A stretch of DNA of 64,000 nt from Myxococcales bacterium (GTDB taxonomy: Bacteria > Myxococcota_A > Polyangia > Polyangiales > JAFGIB01): positions 1 to 64,000 of the forward strand of contig JAOUOP010000024.1 of assembly GCA_029880325.1 (NCBI GenBank), given 5' to 3'. The notes beneath the pieces were generated by a model, which worked only from the letters and a program-made list of their open reading frames with translations, had not been told where the DNA came from and searched no databases. Below, piece by piece: positions 8,809 through 19,091 of the stretch (position 1 is the first letter of the stretch; each line of letters begins with the position of its first letter). The position numbers and the translations under genes are program-made.

Positions 8809-11588
8809 CCACTGCCACCGACGCACAACGAGCTCTCGATGCCGGCGCCCACGGCCGTCACCGAACACGCGGGTCGAGTGCGGCCCCCTGCCGCCGGCAA
8901 CTCGTTCAAGGCCTGGGCCTCTTGTTCCTCTTGCAGCTTTTGCAGGCCACAGCTTTCGTGGAGCTACCCGGCGCTCGAGCCCAAACCACGCGGCCGGCGC
9001 CACCGCAGCCAGCAGGTGATACGCCGAGCACCGACGCGCCACCGAGTCCGGAGGAGGAAAAACCCACCGCGGGTCCGGCGGCACTGCGGCGGGCGGCCCG
9101 TCGTGCGACCGGGAGGCCGGCCACCACCACGGCGGCAGATGCCAAGGACAAAGCCTCGGACGACGATCCCGCGTCCAAGCTCAAGCCCTTCGAGACGGGC
9201 ATCGACTACAAACCGACCTCGCCGCGGGCACGGGTAACCTTCAACCTGGAAGACGCGGACCTTCCCGACCTGGTGCGCCTGATCTCCCAGATCACGGGCA
9301 AGCGCTTCATCATCCCGGGCAAGACCCGCAGCGTCAAAGCCACCGTCTACGCGCCGACCAAGGTCACCGCGGCCGAGGCCTATCAAGCTTTTCTCTCGAT
9401 CCTCGAGCTCAACGGCATGGCCCTGGTGCCCGCGGGTCGTTATTTGAAGATCGTCGAGTCGGGCAACGTGCAGCAGCGGGCGGTGCCGCTGTTCACCGGC
9501 GAGCAAGGCGTGCCCACGGGCGACCGTTTCGTCACGCGTTTGCACCGCGTGAGCAACATCAGCGCCGACGACGCCGCAGCCCTGCTCGAGCGCTTCAAGT
9601 CCGGCGACGGAAGCATCACGGCCTACGCGCCGACCAATATGCTGATCATCACCGACACCGGCACCAACATGCGGCGCATGTTGCGCATCTTGAATGTGGT
9701 GGATGTCGGTCGAACCGGCGAGCAGATCTGGGTCGAGCCGGTCTACCACGCCAACGCCTCGGAGCTGGCCCAGCGCCTGACCGAGATCTTTGAGCCGACC
9801 AGCAGCACCCCGACCAGCAGCGCCGCCAAGCCCAAGCCGGCACCGCGCAAGGGCAAGAAGGGCGCGGCGGCGCCGCCAGCCGCCCCGGGCCGCAAGACCA
9901 TCGGCTCCAGCCGCGGCGAGACGCGCCTGACCAAGATTCTCGCCGATGAGCGCACCAACTCCCTGATCATTCTGGCCACCGAGCGCGCCTACCTGCGCAT
10001 CGTCGAGATGCTGAAGTACCTGGACATCCCGATGGAGGGCGAGGGGCGCATCCACGTCCACCCCCTGCAGCACAGCGACGCCGAGGAAATCGCCACCACG
10101 CTGCAAGCCCTGGTGGGCGGTCGCGGAGCACCGGCCGGGGGCAAGGGTGCCAAGGGCGGCGCCGCGCTGAGCCAGCAGTCGATCTTCGAGGGCAAGGTGG
10201 CTGTGACGGCGCACAAGCCGACCAACGCCCTGGTGATCACCTCGTCACCGCACGACTACGCCGCCCTGCGCCACGTGATCGACAAGCTCGACGGTGCGCG
10301 CAAGCAGGTCTTCATCGAAGCGGTCATCATGGAGCTCAGCGTCGACCGCAGCAACAGCCTGGGCTTTTCGTTCCACGGTGGCATTCCTGACTTCCCCAGC
10401 GACGACTCGGTCTCGGTGCTCGGCTTCCAGGCGGGCAATACGATCTTCGGGCTGCCGGGCATGGCCGCCAACGGTGACGTGCTGACCGGCCTGGCCGTGG
10501 GCGTACAGGGGCCGCCGGTGCCCGACAGCCAGCGTCTGGTGGGCCTGTCGCTGCCCGGCTTCGGCGTCGCGATCAACGCGCTGGCGACCTCCGGCGACGC
10601 CAACATCCTGTCGACGCCGCATCTCATCGCCACCGACAACGTGGAAGCCGAGATCAGCGTCGGGCAGAACGTTCCGCTGCAAACCTCGGCCCGCGGTGCG
10701 CTGGGGGGACTGGGCGGACTGGCTGGCGGACTGGCTGGCGGACTGCAAGGAGGCAACGCTGCCGGCGGCGGCCTCGGCGCGCTCGGCGCCCTGTCGGGCT
10801 TCGCCGGCTCGGTGCCGCGCCAGGACGTGGGCACGACCGTCACGCTCACGCCCCACATCAACGCCAGCGACGAAATTCGACTCGAGATCACCGAGGAGAT
10901 CTCGTCGGCCGGCGCCCCCAGCGAGTCGGGCGACCTGGGCGTGGTCTCCATCGACCGCACGCGCGCCAAGACGGAAGTGGTGGTGCGCGACCAGCAGACG
11001 GTGGTGATCGGCGGCCTGATGCGCGATCAGATCACCAACGCCGAGACCAAGGTGCCGATCCTGGGTGACATCCCCCTGCTCGGCGCCCTCTTCCGCGAAA
11101 CCTCCAGGCGCAAGGTCAAAAAGAACCTCTTGCTCTTTCTGACCCCCTACATCATCCGCTCACCGGCCGACCTGCGCGCCATCTACGAGCGCAAGATGCG
11201 AGAGCGCCAGGAGTTTCTCGACCGCTACTTCGTCTTTAGCGGGCGCGACTACGAGCCGCCCCTGGACTATTCCCGCACCCGGGGCCTGGTCGGGGAAATC
11301 CTGGTGGAACTGCAGAACATCGAGGATGAACGCCGGCTGCTGGAGGAAGCTGCCTCACGGCCGGAACTGCTCCACATTCCGCAGCGGGCGGTGGGCACGG
11401 CGGAGCGCTCCACCAGCGTCGGTGACGGCGGAGACGACGGCGACGACGGCGCCATCGAGATCGAGCCGGGTGACGGCGACGCCAGTGGCGACGACGGGGG
11501 CGACGACGCCAGCGGCGGCGACGAGCCCGCCGGCGACGAGCCCGCTTCGGAGCCGGAACCGGAGCCAGCCCAGGAAGAGGCCGAGTAA
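8805..11588 (+). CDS. gspD: Type II secretion secretin GspD
   Basis: 927 residues, clearly longer than common GspD (about 650-700). A signal peptide with a long n-region (hydrophobic core about 42-55) is followed by a Pro/Ala-rich linker, N0 (about 140-210), N1-N3 repeats and the secretin domain with VPILGDIPLLGALFR, the family hallmark. An Ala/Lys/Pro-rich insertion splits the N2 region (about 328-365). A glycine-rich segment near 635-665 sits in the gate region. The last about 60 residues are almost entirely Asp, Glu, Gly, Ala and Pro. It forms the outer-membrane channel of the system. The gspE ATG starts immediately after its TAA. No pilotin gene is seen. Confidence 0.95.
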   Translation: MTTATDAQRALDAGAHGRHRTRGSSAAPCRRQLVQGLGLLFLLQLLQATAFVELPGARAQTTRPAPPQPAGDTPSTDAPPSPEEEKPTAGPAALRRAARRATGRPATTTAADAKDKASDDDPASKLKPFETGIDYKPTSPRARVTFNLEDADLPDLVRLISQITGKRFIIPGKTRSVKATVYAPTKVTAAEAYQAFLSILELNGMALVPAGRYLKIVESGNVQQRAVPLFTGEQGVPTGDRFVTRLHRVSNISADDAAALLERFKSGDGSITAYAPTNMLIITDTGTNMRRMLRILNVVDVGRTGEQIWVEPVYHANASELAQRLTEIFEPTSSTPTSSAAKPKPAPRKGKKGAAAPPAAPGRKTIGSSRGETRLTKILADERTNSLIILATERAYLRIVEMLKYLDIPMEGEGRIHVHPLQHSDAEEIATTLQALVGGRGAPAGGKGAKGGAALSQQSIFEGKVAVTAHKPTNALVITSSPHDYAALRHVIDKLDGARKQVFIEAVIMELSVDRSNSLGFSFHGGIPDFPSDDSVSVLGFQAGNTIFGLPGMAANGDVLTGLAVGVQGPPVPDSQRLVGLSLPGFGVAINALATSGDANILSTPHLIATDNVEAEISVGQNVPLQTSARGALGGLGGLAGGLAGGLQGGNAAGGGLGALGALSGFAGSVPRQDVGTTVTLTPHINASDEIRLEITEEISSAGAPSESGDLGVVSIDRTRAKTEVVVRDQQTVVIGGLMRDQITNAETKVPILGDIPLLGALFRETSRRKVKKNLLLFLTPYIIRSPADLRAIYERKMRERQEFLDRYFVFSGRDYEPPLDYSRTRGLVGEILVELQNIEDERRLLEEAASRPELLHIPQRAVGTAERSTSVGDGGDDGDDGAIEIEPGDGDASGDDGGDDASGGDEPAGDEPASEPEPEPAQEEAE

Positions 11589-13415
<1,827 letters not shown>

Positions 13416-13418
13416 CCT

Positions 13419-14642
13419 GTGCCCGTCTTCCAATGGCAGGGCATCGATGCCCGCGGCAAAGACGTCAAGGGCGTGCGCGACGCCGACAACGCCCGCAATC
13501 TGCGGGCGGCCCTGCGCAGGGACGGCATCCTCGCGACGGCCATCGACGAGGATACCGTCGCGCGCACCAAGAAGGCGCGCGAGATCGACTTCGCGCGCTA
13601 TTTCCAGCGCGTCTCCCAGGCCGACGTGGGCCTGCTCACGCGCCAGCTGGCCACGCTGCTGCGCTCGGGTGTGCCGCTGGTGGAGGCCCTCAGCGCCCTG
13701 ATCGAGCAGATCGATAACCCGAATCTCAAAGGCGCCCTGACGCAGACGCGCGACAAGGTCAACGAAGGCACGAGCCTGGCCGAAGCCCTGCGCGCCCACC
13801 CCAAGATCTTCGCCGACCTCTACGTCAACATGGTCTCGGCGGGCGAGAGTTCGGGCACGCTCGACGCGGTGCTCCTGCGCCTGGCCGATCACCTGGACGC
13901 CGCCGCGCGTCTGCGCGGCAAGGTAGTCAGCGCCCTGGCCTACCCGGCCTTCATGGTGATTTTCGGCATCGGCGTGATCACGCTTTTGATGGTCGTGGTG
14001 GTGCCCAAGGTGACCTCCATCTTCGAGGGCTTTGACGCCACCCTGCCCTGGTACACGCGGCTTCTAATTTTCATCAGCAATGCCATCGGCGGCTACTGGT
14101 GGCTCATCGTGGCGGTGATCGGCGGTGCCGTCTACGGCTTCCGCCGCTGGCGCGCGACCCCGGAAGGGCGCGCCATCTGGGATGCGCGCGTGCTGAAGTT
14201 CCCGATCATGGGCCAGCTGGTGCTGATGGTCGCGATCGCCCGCTTCTCCCGCACCCTGGCCACGCTGCTCGCAAGCGGAGTTCCGGTGCTGTCGGCCATG
14301 GACATCACACGCAACGTGCTCGGCAACGCCAAGTTGATGCAAGTGGTCGAAGACGCGCGCGCCTCGGTGCGCGAAGGCGAGAGCCTCGCAGCTCCGCTCA
14401 AGCGCAGCGGCGACTTTCCGCCCATCGTTACGCACATGATCGCCATCGGCGAGCGCTCTGGTCAGCTCGAGGAGATGCTCGAACACGTGGCCATCGCCTA
14501 CGAGCAGCAGGTCGACACGCGGCTGTCGATGATGACCTCGCTGCTGGAACCCATCATGATCGTGGCGATGGGCCTGGTGGCCGGCAGCATCGCCCTGGCG
14601 ATATTGCTGCCGCTGATGCAGATCAACGAGTTTGTCCAATGA
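13419..14642 (+). CDS. gspF: Type II secretion platform protein GspF
   Basis: 407 residues starting at GTG, three bases after gspE. Two homologous T2SSF cytoplasmic domains (about 70-195 and 275-395) alternate with membrane helices near 172-192, 222-242 and 377-400, as in GspF/PilC proteins. LLTRQLATLLRSGVPLVEAL and the repeat FSRTLATLLASGVPVL are the family signatures. It forms the inner-membrane centre around which the GspE motor works. Its TGA overlaps the next ATG by four bases, coupling it to the GspG-like gene. Confidence 0.95.
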   Translation: MPVFQWQGIDARGKDVKGVRDADNARNLRAALRRDGILATAIDEDTVARTKKAREIDFARYFQRVSQADVGLLTRQLATLLRSGVPLVEALSALIEQIDNPNLKGALTQTRDKVNEGTSLAEALRAHPKIFADLYVNMVSAGESSGTLDAVLLRLADHLDAAARLRGKVVSALAYPAFMVIFGIGVITLLMVVVVPKVTSIFEGFDATLPWYTRLLIFISNAIGGYWWLIVAVIGGAVYGFRRWRATPEGRAIWDARVLKFPIMGQLVLMVAIARFSRTLATLLASGVPVLSAMDITRNVLGNAKLMQVVEDARASVREGESLAAPLKRSGDFPPIVTHMIAIGERSGQLEEMLEHVAIAYEQQVDTRLSMMTSLLEPIMIVAMGLVAGSIALAILLPLMQINEFVQ

Positions 14643-15067
14643 GCGGCCGCGGCAAGCGCATGGGACCGACGGTGATGCTGCCCTGGGAGCGGCGTGGCCT
14701 TTGGTTCGGCGTGGTCGGCCGGCGCCGGGTACGCGCGCTTTTGGCCGCCCTGGTCGGCTGCCTGCTGGTGCTGATGGCCTGGAAGGCCGCCGAGCGGCGT
14801 GCCCGCGTTCGCACCACCCGCGCCGGCATCGCCGAGGTGCAGCGCGCGGTGGCCGCCTTTCGCGCCGAGGTTGGCCGCTGCCCGCGTTCGGCGGTGGAGC
14901 TGGTGCACCCGCCGAAGGCAGGCGCCAAGTATCTGGACGAGATTCCGAGCGATGGCTGGGGTCGCGAGCTCTACGTGCGCTGCCCCGCACAGCACGACCC
15001 CGGCGCCGCAGACGTGATCTCGGCAGGGCCCAGCGGCTCGTTCGCACACGATGACAATATTCTGTAG
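14639..15067 (+). CDS. GspG-like membrane-anchored protein without prepilin cleavage site
   Basis: 142 residues, coupled to gspF by an ATGA overlap. The N-terminus is basic, then one hydrophobic helix at about 33-47. There is no G|(F/M)TLIE peptidase site and no Glu5. After the helix an amphipathic segment (GIAEVQRAVAAFRAEVGRCP) and the C-terminal SDGWGRELYVRC...SAGPSGSFAHDDNI pattern match the globular end of GspG major pseudopilins, including the aspartates that bind calcium there. The true gspG follows directly. It looks like a GspG-derived globular domain on a permanent membrane anchor. A role as pilus cap, adaptor or assembly chaperone is inference. Confidence 0.75.
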   Translation: MSGRGKRMGPTVMLPWERRGLWFGVVGRRRVRALLAALVGCLLVLMAWKAAERRARVRTTRAGIAEVQRAVAAFRAEVGRCPRSAVELVHPPKAGAKYLDEIPSDGWGRELYVRCPAQHDPGAADVISAGPSGSFAHDDNIL

Positions 15068-15092
15068 GGACCCACGTGGGAGGCAAGAGGCG

Positions 15093-15551
15093 ATGACCGA
15101 AGCGATGACTGAAAAAACCATGGAAGATCGACACGCACGACACCAGGGCGTTGCGTCCAAGCGGACGGCCCTGCAGCAGAGGACACGCCTGCTTCGCGAG
15201 CGACGACGGCGGCAGGGCATGACCCTGATCGAGATCATGATCGTGATGGTGATCATGGCGCTGGTCGCCACCGCCGCGGGCTTCGCCATCATCCCGCAGC
15301 TCAACAAGGCCAAGATCAAGCAGACCAGCACCGACGCCAAGGCCGTCGCCAGCGCCGCCGAACTCTACCTGGCCGAGCACGACGACTGCCCCACGGTGCA
15401 GGACCTGGTCTCGGAAAAGATCCTCGACAAGAAGAAGAACGTTCAGGACGCCTGGAAAAACGACTTCACCATCGAGTGCGACGAGGACGGAGCCACCGTG
15501 CGCTCCGCCGGGCCCGACGAGCAGATGGGTACCGAGGACGACATCGAGTAG
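15093..15551 (+). CDS. gspG: Major pseudopilin GspG
   Basis: 152 residues from ATG 15093, chosen because GGGAGG lies nine bases upstream (15078-15083); an earlier in-frame ATG at 15051 lies inside the preceding gene. The leader is unusually long (about 43 residues, very basic) before the prepilin peptidase site G|MTLIEIMIVMVIMAL, where Met replaces the usual Phe and Glu5 is kept. The mature part has the GspG core and a C-terminus with DAWKNDF and SAGPDEQMGTEDDI, the calcium-site region. It polymerises into the pseudopilus. Processing needs a GspO/PilD peptidase, not encoded here. Confidence 0.92.
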   Translation: MTEAMTEKTMEDRHARHQGVASKRTALQQRTRLLRERRRRQGMTLIEIMIVMVIMALVATAAGFAIIPQLNKAKIKQTSTDAKAVASAAELYLAEHDDCPTVQDLVSEKILDKKKNVQDAWKNDFTIECDEDGATVRSAGPDEQMGTEDDIE

Positions 15552-16265
15552 ATGGCACGCAGAGCGGCGAGCCAGCAGGGCATGACCCTGATCGAGATCG
15601 TGATCGTGGTGGTGATCATCGCGATTGGGGCCTCGGGTCTGTCCTTCAGCCTGGGCGCGCTCACTCGAACGCATCTGAAGTCCGCCGCCGCCAAGCTCTC
15701 GGCCGCCTCCCGCTACGCCTACAACCGCGCGATCATTCGCGGCAAGACCGTGCGCATTTCCTTCAACGTGCCGGGCAACGAGTTTTCGATCGAAGAAGCC
15801 CACGGCAGCGTGACGCTGGCGCGCGCGGACGACGAGCGACGCACCATGGCCGACGAGGAAGGCCAAGAAGTGGTGGCGGCCGACCCCTGGCAGGCGGCGG
15901 CCAGCCGCATCGACGAAGCGCTCAAGCCCTCCCTCGGCGGCTCGCCCTTCGCGCCGCTGAAGGGCACCGACGGCAGCGCTCTCAAGCGCTACCAAAAAGT
16001 GTCATTGGGGCGCCGGGTGCAGCTGGTGCGTTTGATCGTGGCCCATCGTCCCGAGCCGCTGGAAGAGGGCTCGGGGGCGGTGCACTTCTTTCCCGGCGGC
16101 ATGGGCGAGCATGCCGTGATCCATCTCTCCGACGGCAGCTCCAGCGTTTTTTCGCTCGAGATTTTTCCCTTGACCGGCCGCACCCGCGTCTACCCGGAGG
16201 CCTACGAACCGCGGCACCTGCTGGGTGATCCGGAGGATCCCGAGTACGGCGAGGTGGACGAATGA
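15552..16265 (+). CDS. gspH: Minor pseudopilin GspH
   Basis: 237 residues, starting right after the gspG stop. A short leader ends with the prepilin site QQG|MTLIEIVIVVVIIAI (Glu5 present). The mature domain is longer than in enterobacterial GspH, with an insertion around 85-150 (charged, ADDERRTMADEEGQE) before the family end FPGGMGEHAVIHLSDG...VYPEAY. GspH belongs to the tip complex or connects tip and shaft. Its stop overlaps the gspI start by four bases. Confidence 0.88.
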   Translation: MARRAASQQGMTLIEIVIVVVIIAIGASGLSFSLGALTRTHLKSAAAKLSAASRYAYNRAIIRGKTVRISFNVPGNEFSIEEAHGSVTLARADDERRTMADEEGQEVVAADPWQAAASRIDEALKPSLGGSPFAPLKGTDGSALKRYQKVSLGRRVQLVRLIVAHRPEPLEEGSGAVHFFPGGMGEHAVIHLSDGSSSVFSLEIFPLTGRTRVYPEAYEPRHLLGDPEDPEYGEVDE

Positions 16266-16891
16266 AGCGCTCCGGCTTCACGCTGCTGGAAGTGATGGTG
16301 GCGATCGCGATCCTCGCGCTCTCGCTTTCAGCCATCTATTCCAGTCAAGCCGGTGCCATCCGCGCAGCCCACCGCTCGCGCAAGATGGGCATCGCGACGC
16401 TCCTGGCGCGCTGCAAGATGCAGGAGGTGGAGCAGCAGCTCGAGGAAGAGGGCCTGCCCGCGATCTTCGCCTCTGGTTCCGATGAGTGTTGCGAAGAAGC
16501 CGAGGTCGACGGCTTCGACTGCGACTGGGAGGTCAAGCCGGTGGTGCTGCCCGACGGCATGTTCAACCCCGGCGAGGAAGGCCTGGATGGGCCCGACAGC
16601 GAAGGCGGCGGTGACGAGCCGAAGCCCGACCCGCTCTCCGAGGTCGACCCCGAGGATGTGCTCTCCGGCGGTGGCAGCGCCGACGGCGTGGCGATGATGG
16701 CCATGTCCTTTGCCTACCCCGCACTCAAACCCTCCTTCGAGTCCCAGATCCGGCGCGCCACCGTGACCGTCAACTGGAAGGAGGGCTCGGTTGCGCGCTC
16801 CCTCGACGTCACGCAATTCATCGTCTCGAGCGATCCGGTGCAGCTGACCCCGGACGAGGCACCGAGCGCAGCCGACGAGGCGTCCCCATGA
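16262..16891 (+). CDS. gspI: Minor pseudopilin GspI
   Basis: 209 residues. The very short leader MKRSG precedes FTLLEVMVAIAILALSLSA, a textbook GspI prepilin helix with Glu5. The globular part carries a long acidic, Gly/Pro-rich insertion (about 100-145; GEEGLDGPDSEGGGDEP) not seen in standard GspI of about 120 residues, before the closing strands RRATVTVNWKEGS. It contains the adjacent cysteines ECCEEAEVDGFDC, which may form a disulfide. GspI, GspJ and GspK make the pseudopilus tip. ATGA coupling on both sides. Confidence 0.88.
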   Translation: MKRSGFTLLEVMVAIAILALSLSAIYSSQAGAIRAAHRSRKMGIATLLARCKMQEVEQQLEEEGLPAIFASGSDECCEEAEVDGFDCDWEVKPVVLPDGMFNPGEEGLDGPDSEGGGDEPKPDPLSEVDPEDVLSGGGSADGVAMMAMSFAYPALKPSFESQIRRATVTVNWKEGSVARSLDVTQFIVSSDPVQLTPDEAPSAADEASP

Positions 16892-17619
16892 CGGCCCTGG
16901 GACGGCACGACGGCCGCTCGCGTCGGACTCGACAGCGCCGGGGCATCACCCTGATCGAGGTGATGGTCGCCATGGCGATCCTCGCCATCGTTGCGACGCT
17001 GATGTACACCGGCTTCGCCCAGACCGCCCGCAACAAGCGCCGCATCGAGCACGAGGTCGACCGCCACCACGAGATCCGTCTCGGGCTCGAACGCATCGCC
17101 CGCGAGCTGTCCATGGCCTACATGTCCGATCAGCTCAACCCCAGCCCCGCCCTGCAGGTGGTGCAAACGGGCTTCGTCGGCAAGGAAGGGGGCCACGGCA
17201 GCCGCGTGGACTTCACTTCGTTTTCACACCGGCGCCTGTATCGCGACGCCCACGAGAGCGACCAAAACGAGCTATCCTATTTCCTCACCGACCACCCCGA
17301 GGACTCCTCGCGCACGGTGCTGGCCCGCCGCGAACAGCGCCGCATCGACGACGACTTCCGGAAGGGCGGAAGCTCCCAGATCCTGATCGAAGACGTGGAG
17401 AGCTTCGAGCTGTCCTATCTGGATCCTCTGAGCGGCGAGTGGACCGGCAGCTGGGATAGCACGCAGGCGGCGATGCAGTTCAACCGCCTGCCTTCCCAGG
17501 TGCGCATCGTCATCGAAGTTCCCAACGTCCGCGGCAAGGGCCCCGATGAGAAGTTCGGCACCCGCGCCTGGATCCCCCTGCGCTTCGCCCTCAACCACGC
17601 GACCTATCAGGCCAAATGA
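16888..17619 (+). CDS. gspJ: Minor pseudopilin GspJ
   Basis: 243 residues. A basic leader of about 19 residues ends with the prepilin site RRG|ITLIEVMVAMAILAIVATL (Glu5 present). The body has the GspJ traits: LGLERIARELSMAY, a mixed beta domain with DFTSFSHRRLYRD and ELSYFLTD, and the ending WIPLRFALNH. It is part of the tip complex with GspI and GspK. Start overlaps the gspI stop by four bases, and its own TGA overlaps the gspK ATG by four bases. Confidence 0.9.
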   Translation: MTALGRHDGRSRRTRQRRGITLIEVMVAMAILAIVATLMYTGFAQTARNKRRIEHEVDRHHEIRLGLERIARELSMAYMSDQLNPSPALQVVQTGFVGKEGGHGSRVDFTSFSHRRLYRDAHESDQNELSYFLTDHPEDSSRTVLARREQRRIDDDFRKGGSSQILIEDVESFELSYLDPLSGEWTGSWDSTQAAMQFNRLPSQVRIVIEVPNVRGKGPDEKFGTRAWIPLRFALNHATYQAK

Positions 17620-19076
17620 AAAGCGAGTCCCAGACAGCAGCGCGCACCTGGCGCCACGGCTACGTGGAACTGCCCGCCCATGCGCAGAGGACTTGCAAGA
17701 AGGGCGCGCGCAGGCCTGGGCGCGGGCGGCGGCCCGGCCTACGCCGGCATGACCCCGAGCGACGCGCCGGCGTGGCCATGGTGGTGGTGCTGACCGTGGT
17801 CGCCATCCTCACCGTCTTCGTCGCCGAGCTGCTGAACAATACCAGCACGGCCTTTCACGTCGCCGTCAGCGAGCGCGACCGCCTGCGCTCGGAGTACCTG
17901 GCCAAAAGCGGCATGAACCTGATGCGGCTTCTGATCGCGCGCGAGCCCGACATCCGACGCGTGGTCGGACCGATGTACCAGATGGCATTTAAACGACCTC
18001 CTCCCCAGTTGAACGTCTGGGATTTCGCCGACCTGCTTTTGGCTCCCTTCGCCGACATCGACAACGCCAAGGCCATGGGCGAAAGCGGCGGCATGGACTT
18101 CGGCCTGATGGAGGGCGTGGGCGACACCGGCGGCACCTTCGAAATCATCGCGGTGCCGGAAAACGCCAAGCTCAACCTCAACAAGCCCCTCTTCTTCGCG
18201 GGCGACGACGCCCGACGCAGCGAGGCGCGGCAGCTGTTTGCGCTGATGGGCGGGCTGCAGAGCCCGGCCAGCCCCTACGACCCCATGTTCAGCGCGCGCG
18301 ACGCCGACGGTCATTACACCACGCGCCTGGACATCGTCTCGGCCATGATCGACTGGTGGGACTACGACGAGCAGCGCACGGTCTACGACCCGGGCAGCAC
18401 GGAAGTGAGCACGGGCGGTAGCGAAGACGACATCTACGGCCAGTTCCGCGACCCCTACGACATCAAGAACGCGCCCTTCGACTCGATCGAAGAACTCAGG
18501 CTGATCCGCGGCGTGGGCGAAGATTTTTGGGCCACCTTCATCGAGAAGACCCCGGGCGACCCCCGTTCGCGCAACGTCACGATCTACGGTTCGGGCGCGG
18601 TGAACGTCAATCTCGCGCCGCCGGTGGTGCTGCTGTCGCGCCTCTGCTCTTACCTCTGGGAGCAGCCCATGTGCAACGACCCCATGCAGTGGGCCGCCTT
18701 CACCCAGCTGCTCGAGACCGCGCGCGCAATTGCACCGGTTCCCCTGTTCACGACGCCCCGGGAGTTCGTCGACTTCGTCTCCGGCAAGGGCAGCCGCGGC
18801 TTGGATATCTTCAGCCAGCTGCAGACCTTTCTGCCGCCCGACAGCCCGCTGATGGCCTGGACGCCCCTGAACATCCCCGCCGATCAACAGCAGGCGATTC
18901 AGGCGAAATTTCTCACGGCCGCCTCGATGTTCACGATTCAATCGGTGGGTCGGGCAGGCCGCGCCGAGACCACCATCAGCGCAGTCGTCAATTTTCACCG
19001 CACGTGGACGCCACCGAAAGGCGTGGCCGGCAAGTTGCCGCCCCTGGGCGTATTCCACCACTATCGCATTCAATAG
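17616..19076 (+). CDS. gspK: Minor pseudopilin GspK
   Basis: 486 residues, the largest pseudopilin as usual. A long, Arg-rich leader of about 50 residues precedes RRAG|VAMVVVLTVVAILTVFVAEL. There is no Glu at +5, which is normal for GspK, the tip subunit. The large alpha domain contains the expected landmarks EYLAKSGMNLMRLLI, AKLNLN, IVSAMIDWWDYDE and FDSIEELRLIRGV (helix-hairpin-helix-like), and later INVN-type strands (GAVNVNLAPPVVL). It likely starts translation by coupling to gspJ; a later start nearer the helix is possible but no better ribosome site is obvious. Confidence 0.9.
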   Translation: MKSESQTAARTWRHGYVELPAHAQRTCKKGARRPGRGRRPGLRRHDPERRAGVAMVVVLTVVAILTVFVAELLNNTSTAFHVAVSERDRLRSEYLAKSGMNLMRLLIAREPDIRRVVGPMYQMAFKRPPPQLNVWDFADLLLAPFADIDNAKAMGESGGMDFGLMEGVGDTGGTFEIIAVPENAKLNLNKPLFFAGDDARRSEARQLFALMGGLQSPASPYDPMFSARDADGHYTTRLDIVSAMIDWWDYDEQRTVYDPGSTEVSTGGSEDDIYGQFRDPYDIKNAPFDSIEELRLIRGVGEDFWATFIEKTPGDPRSRNVTIYGSGAVNVNLAPPVVLLSRLCSYLWEQPMCNDPMQWAAFTQLLETARAIAPVPLFTTPREFVDFVSGKGSRGLDIFSQLQTFLPPDSPLMAWTPLNIPADQQQAIQAKFLTAASMFTIQSVGRAGRAETTISAVVNFHRTWTPPKGVAGKLPPLGVFHHYRIQ

Positions 19077-19091
19077 GATCGGATAGAGACG

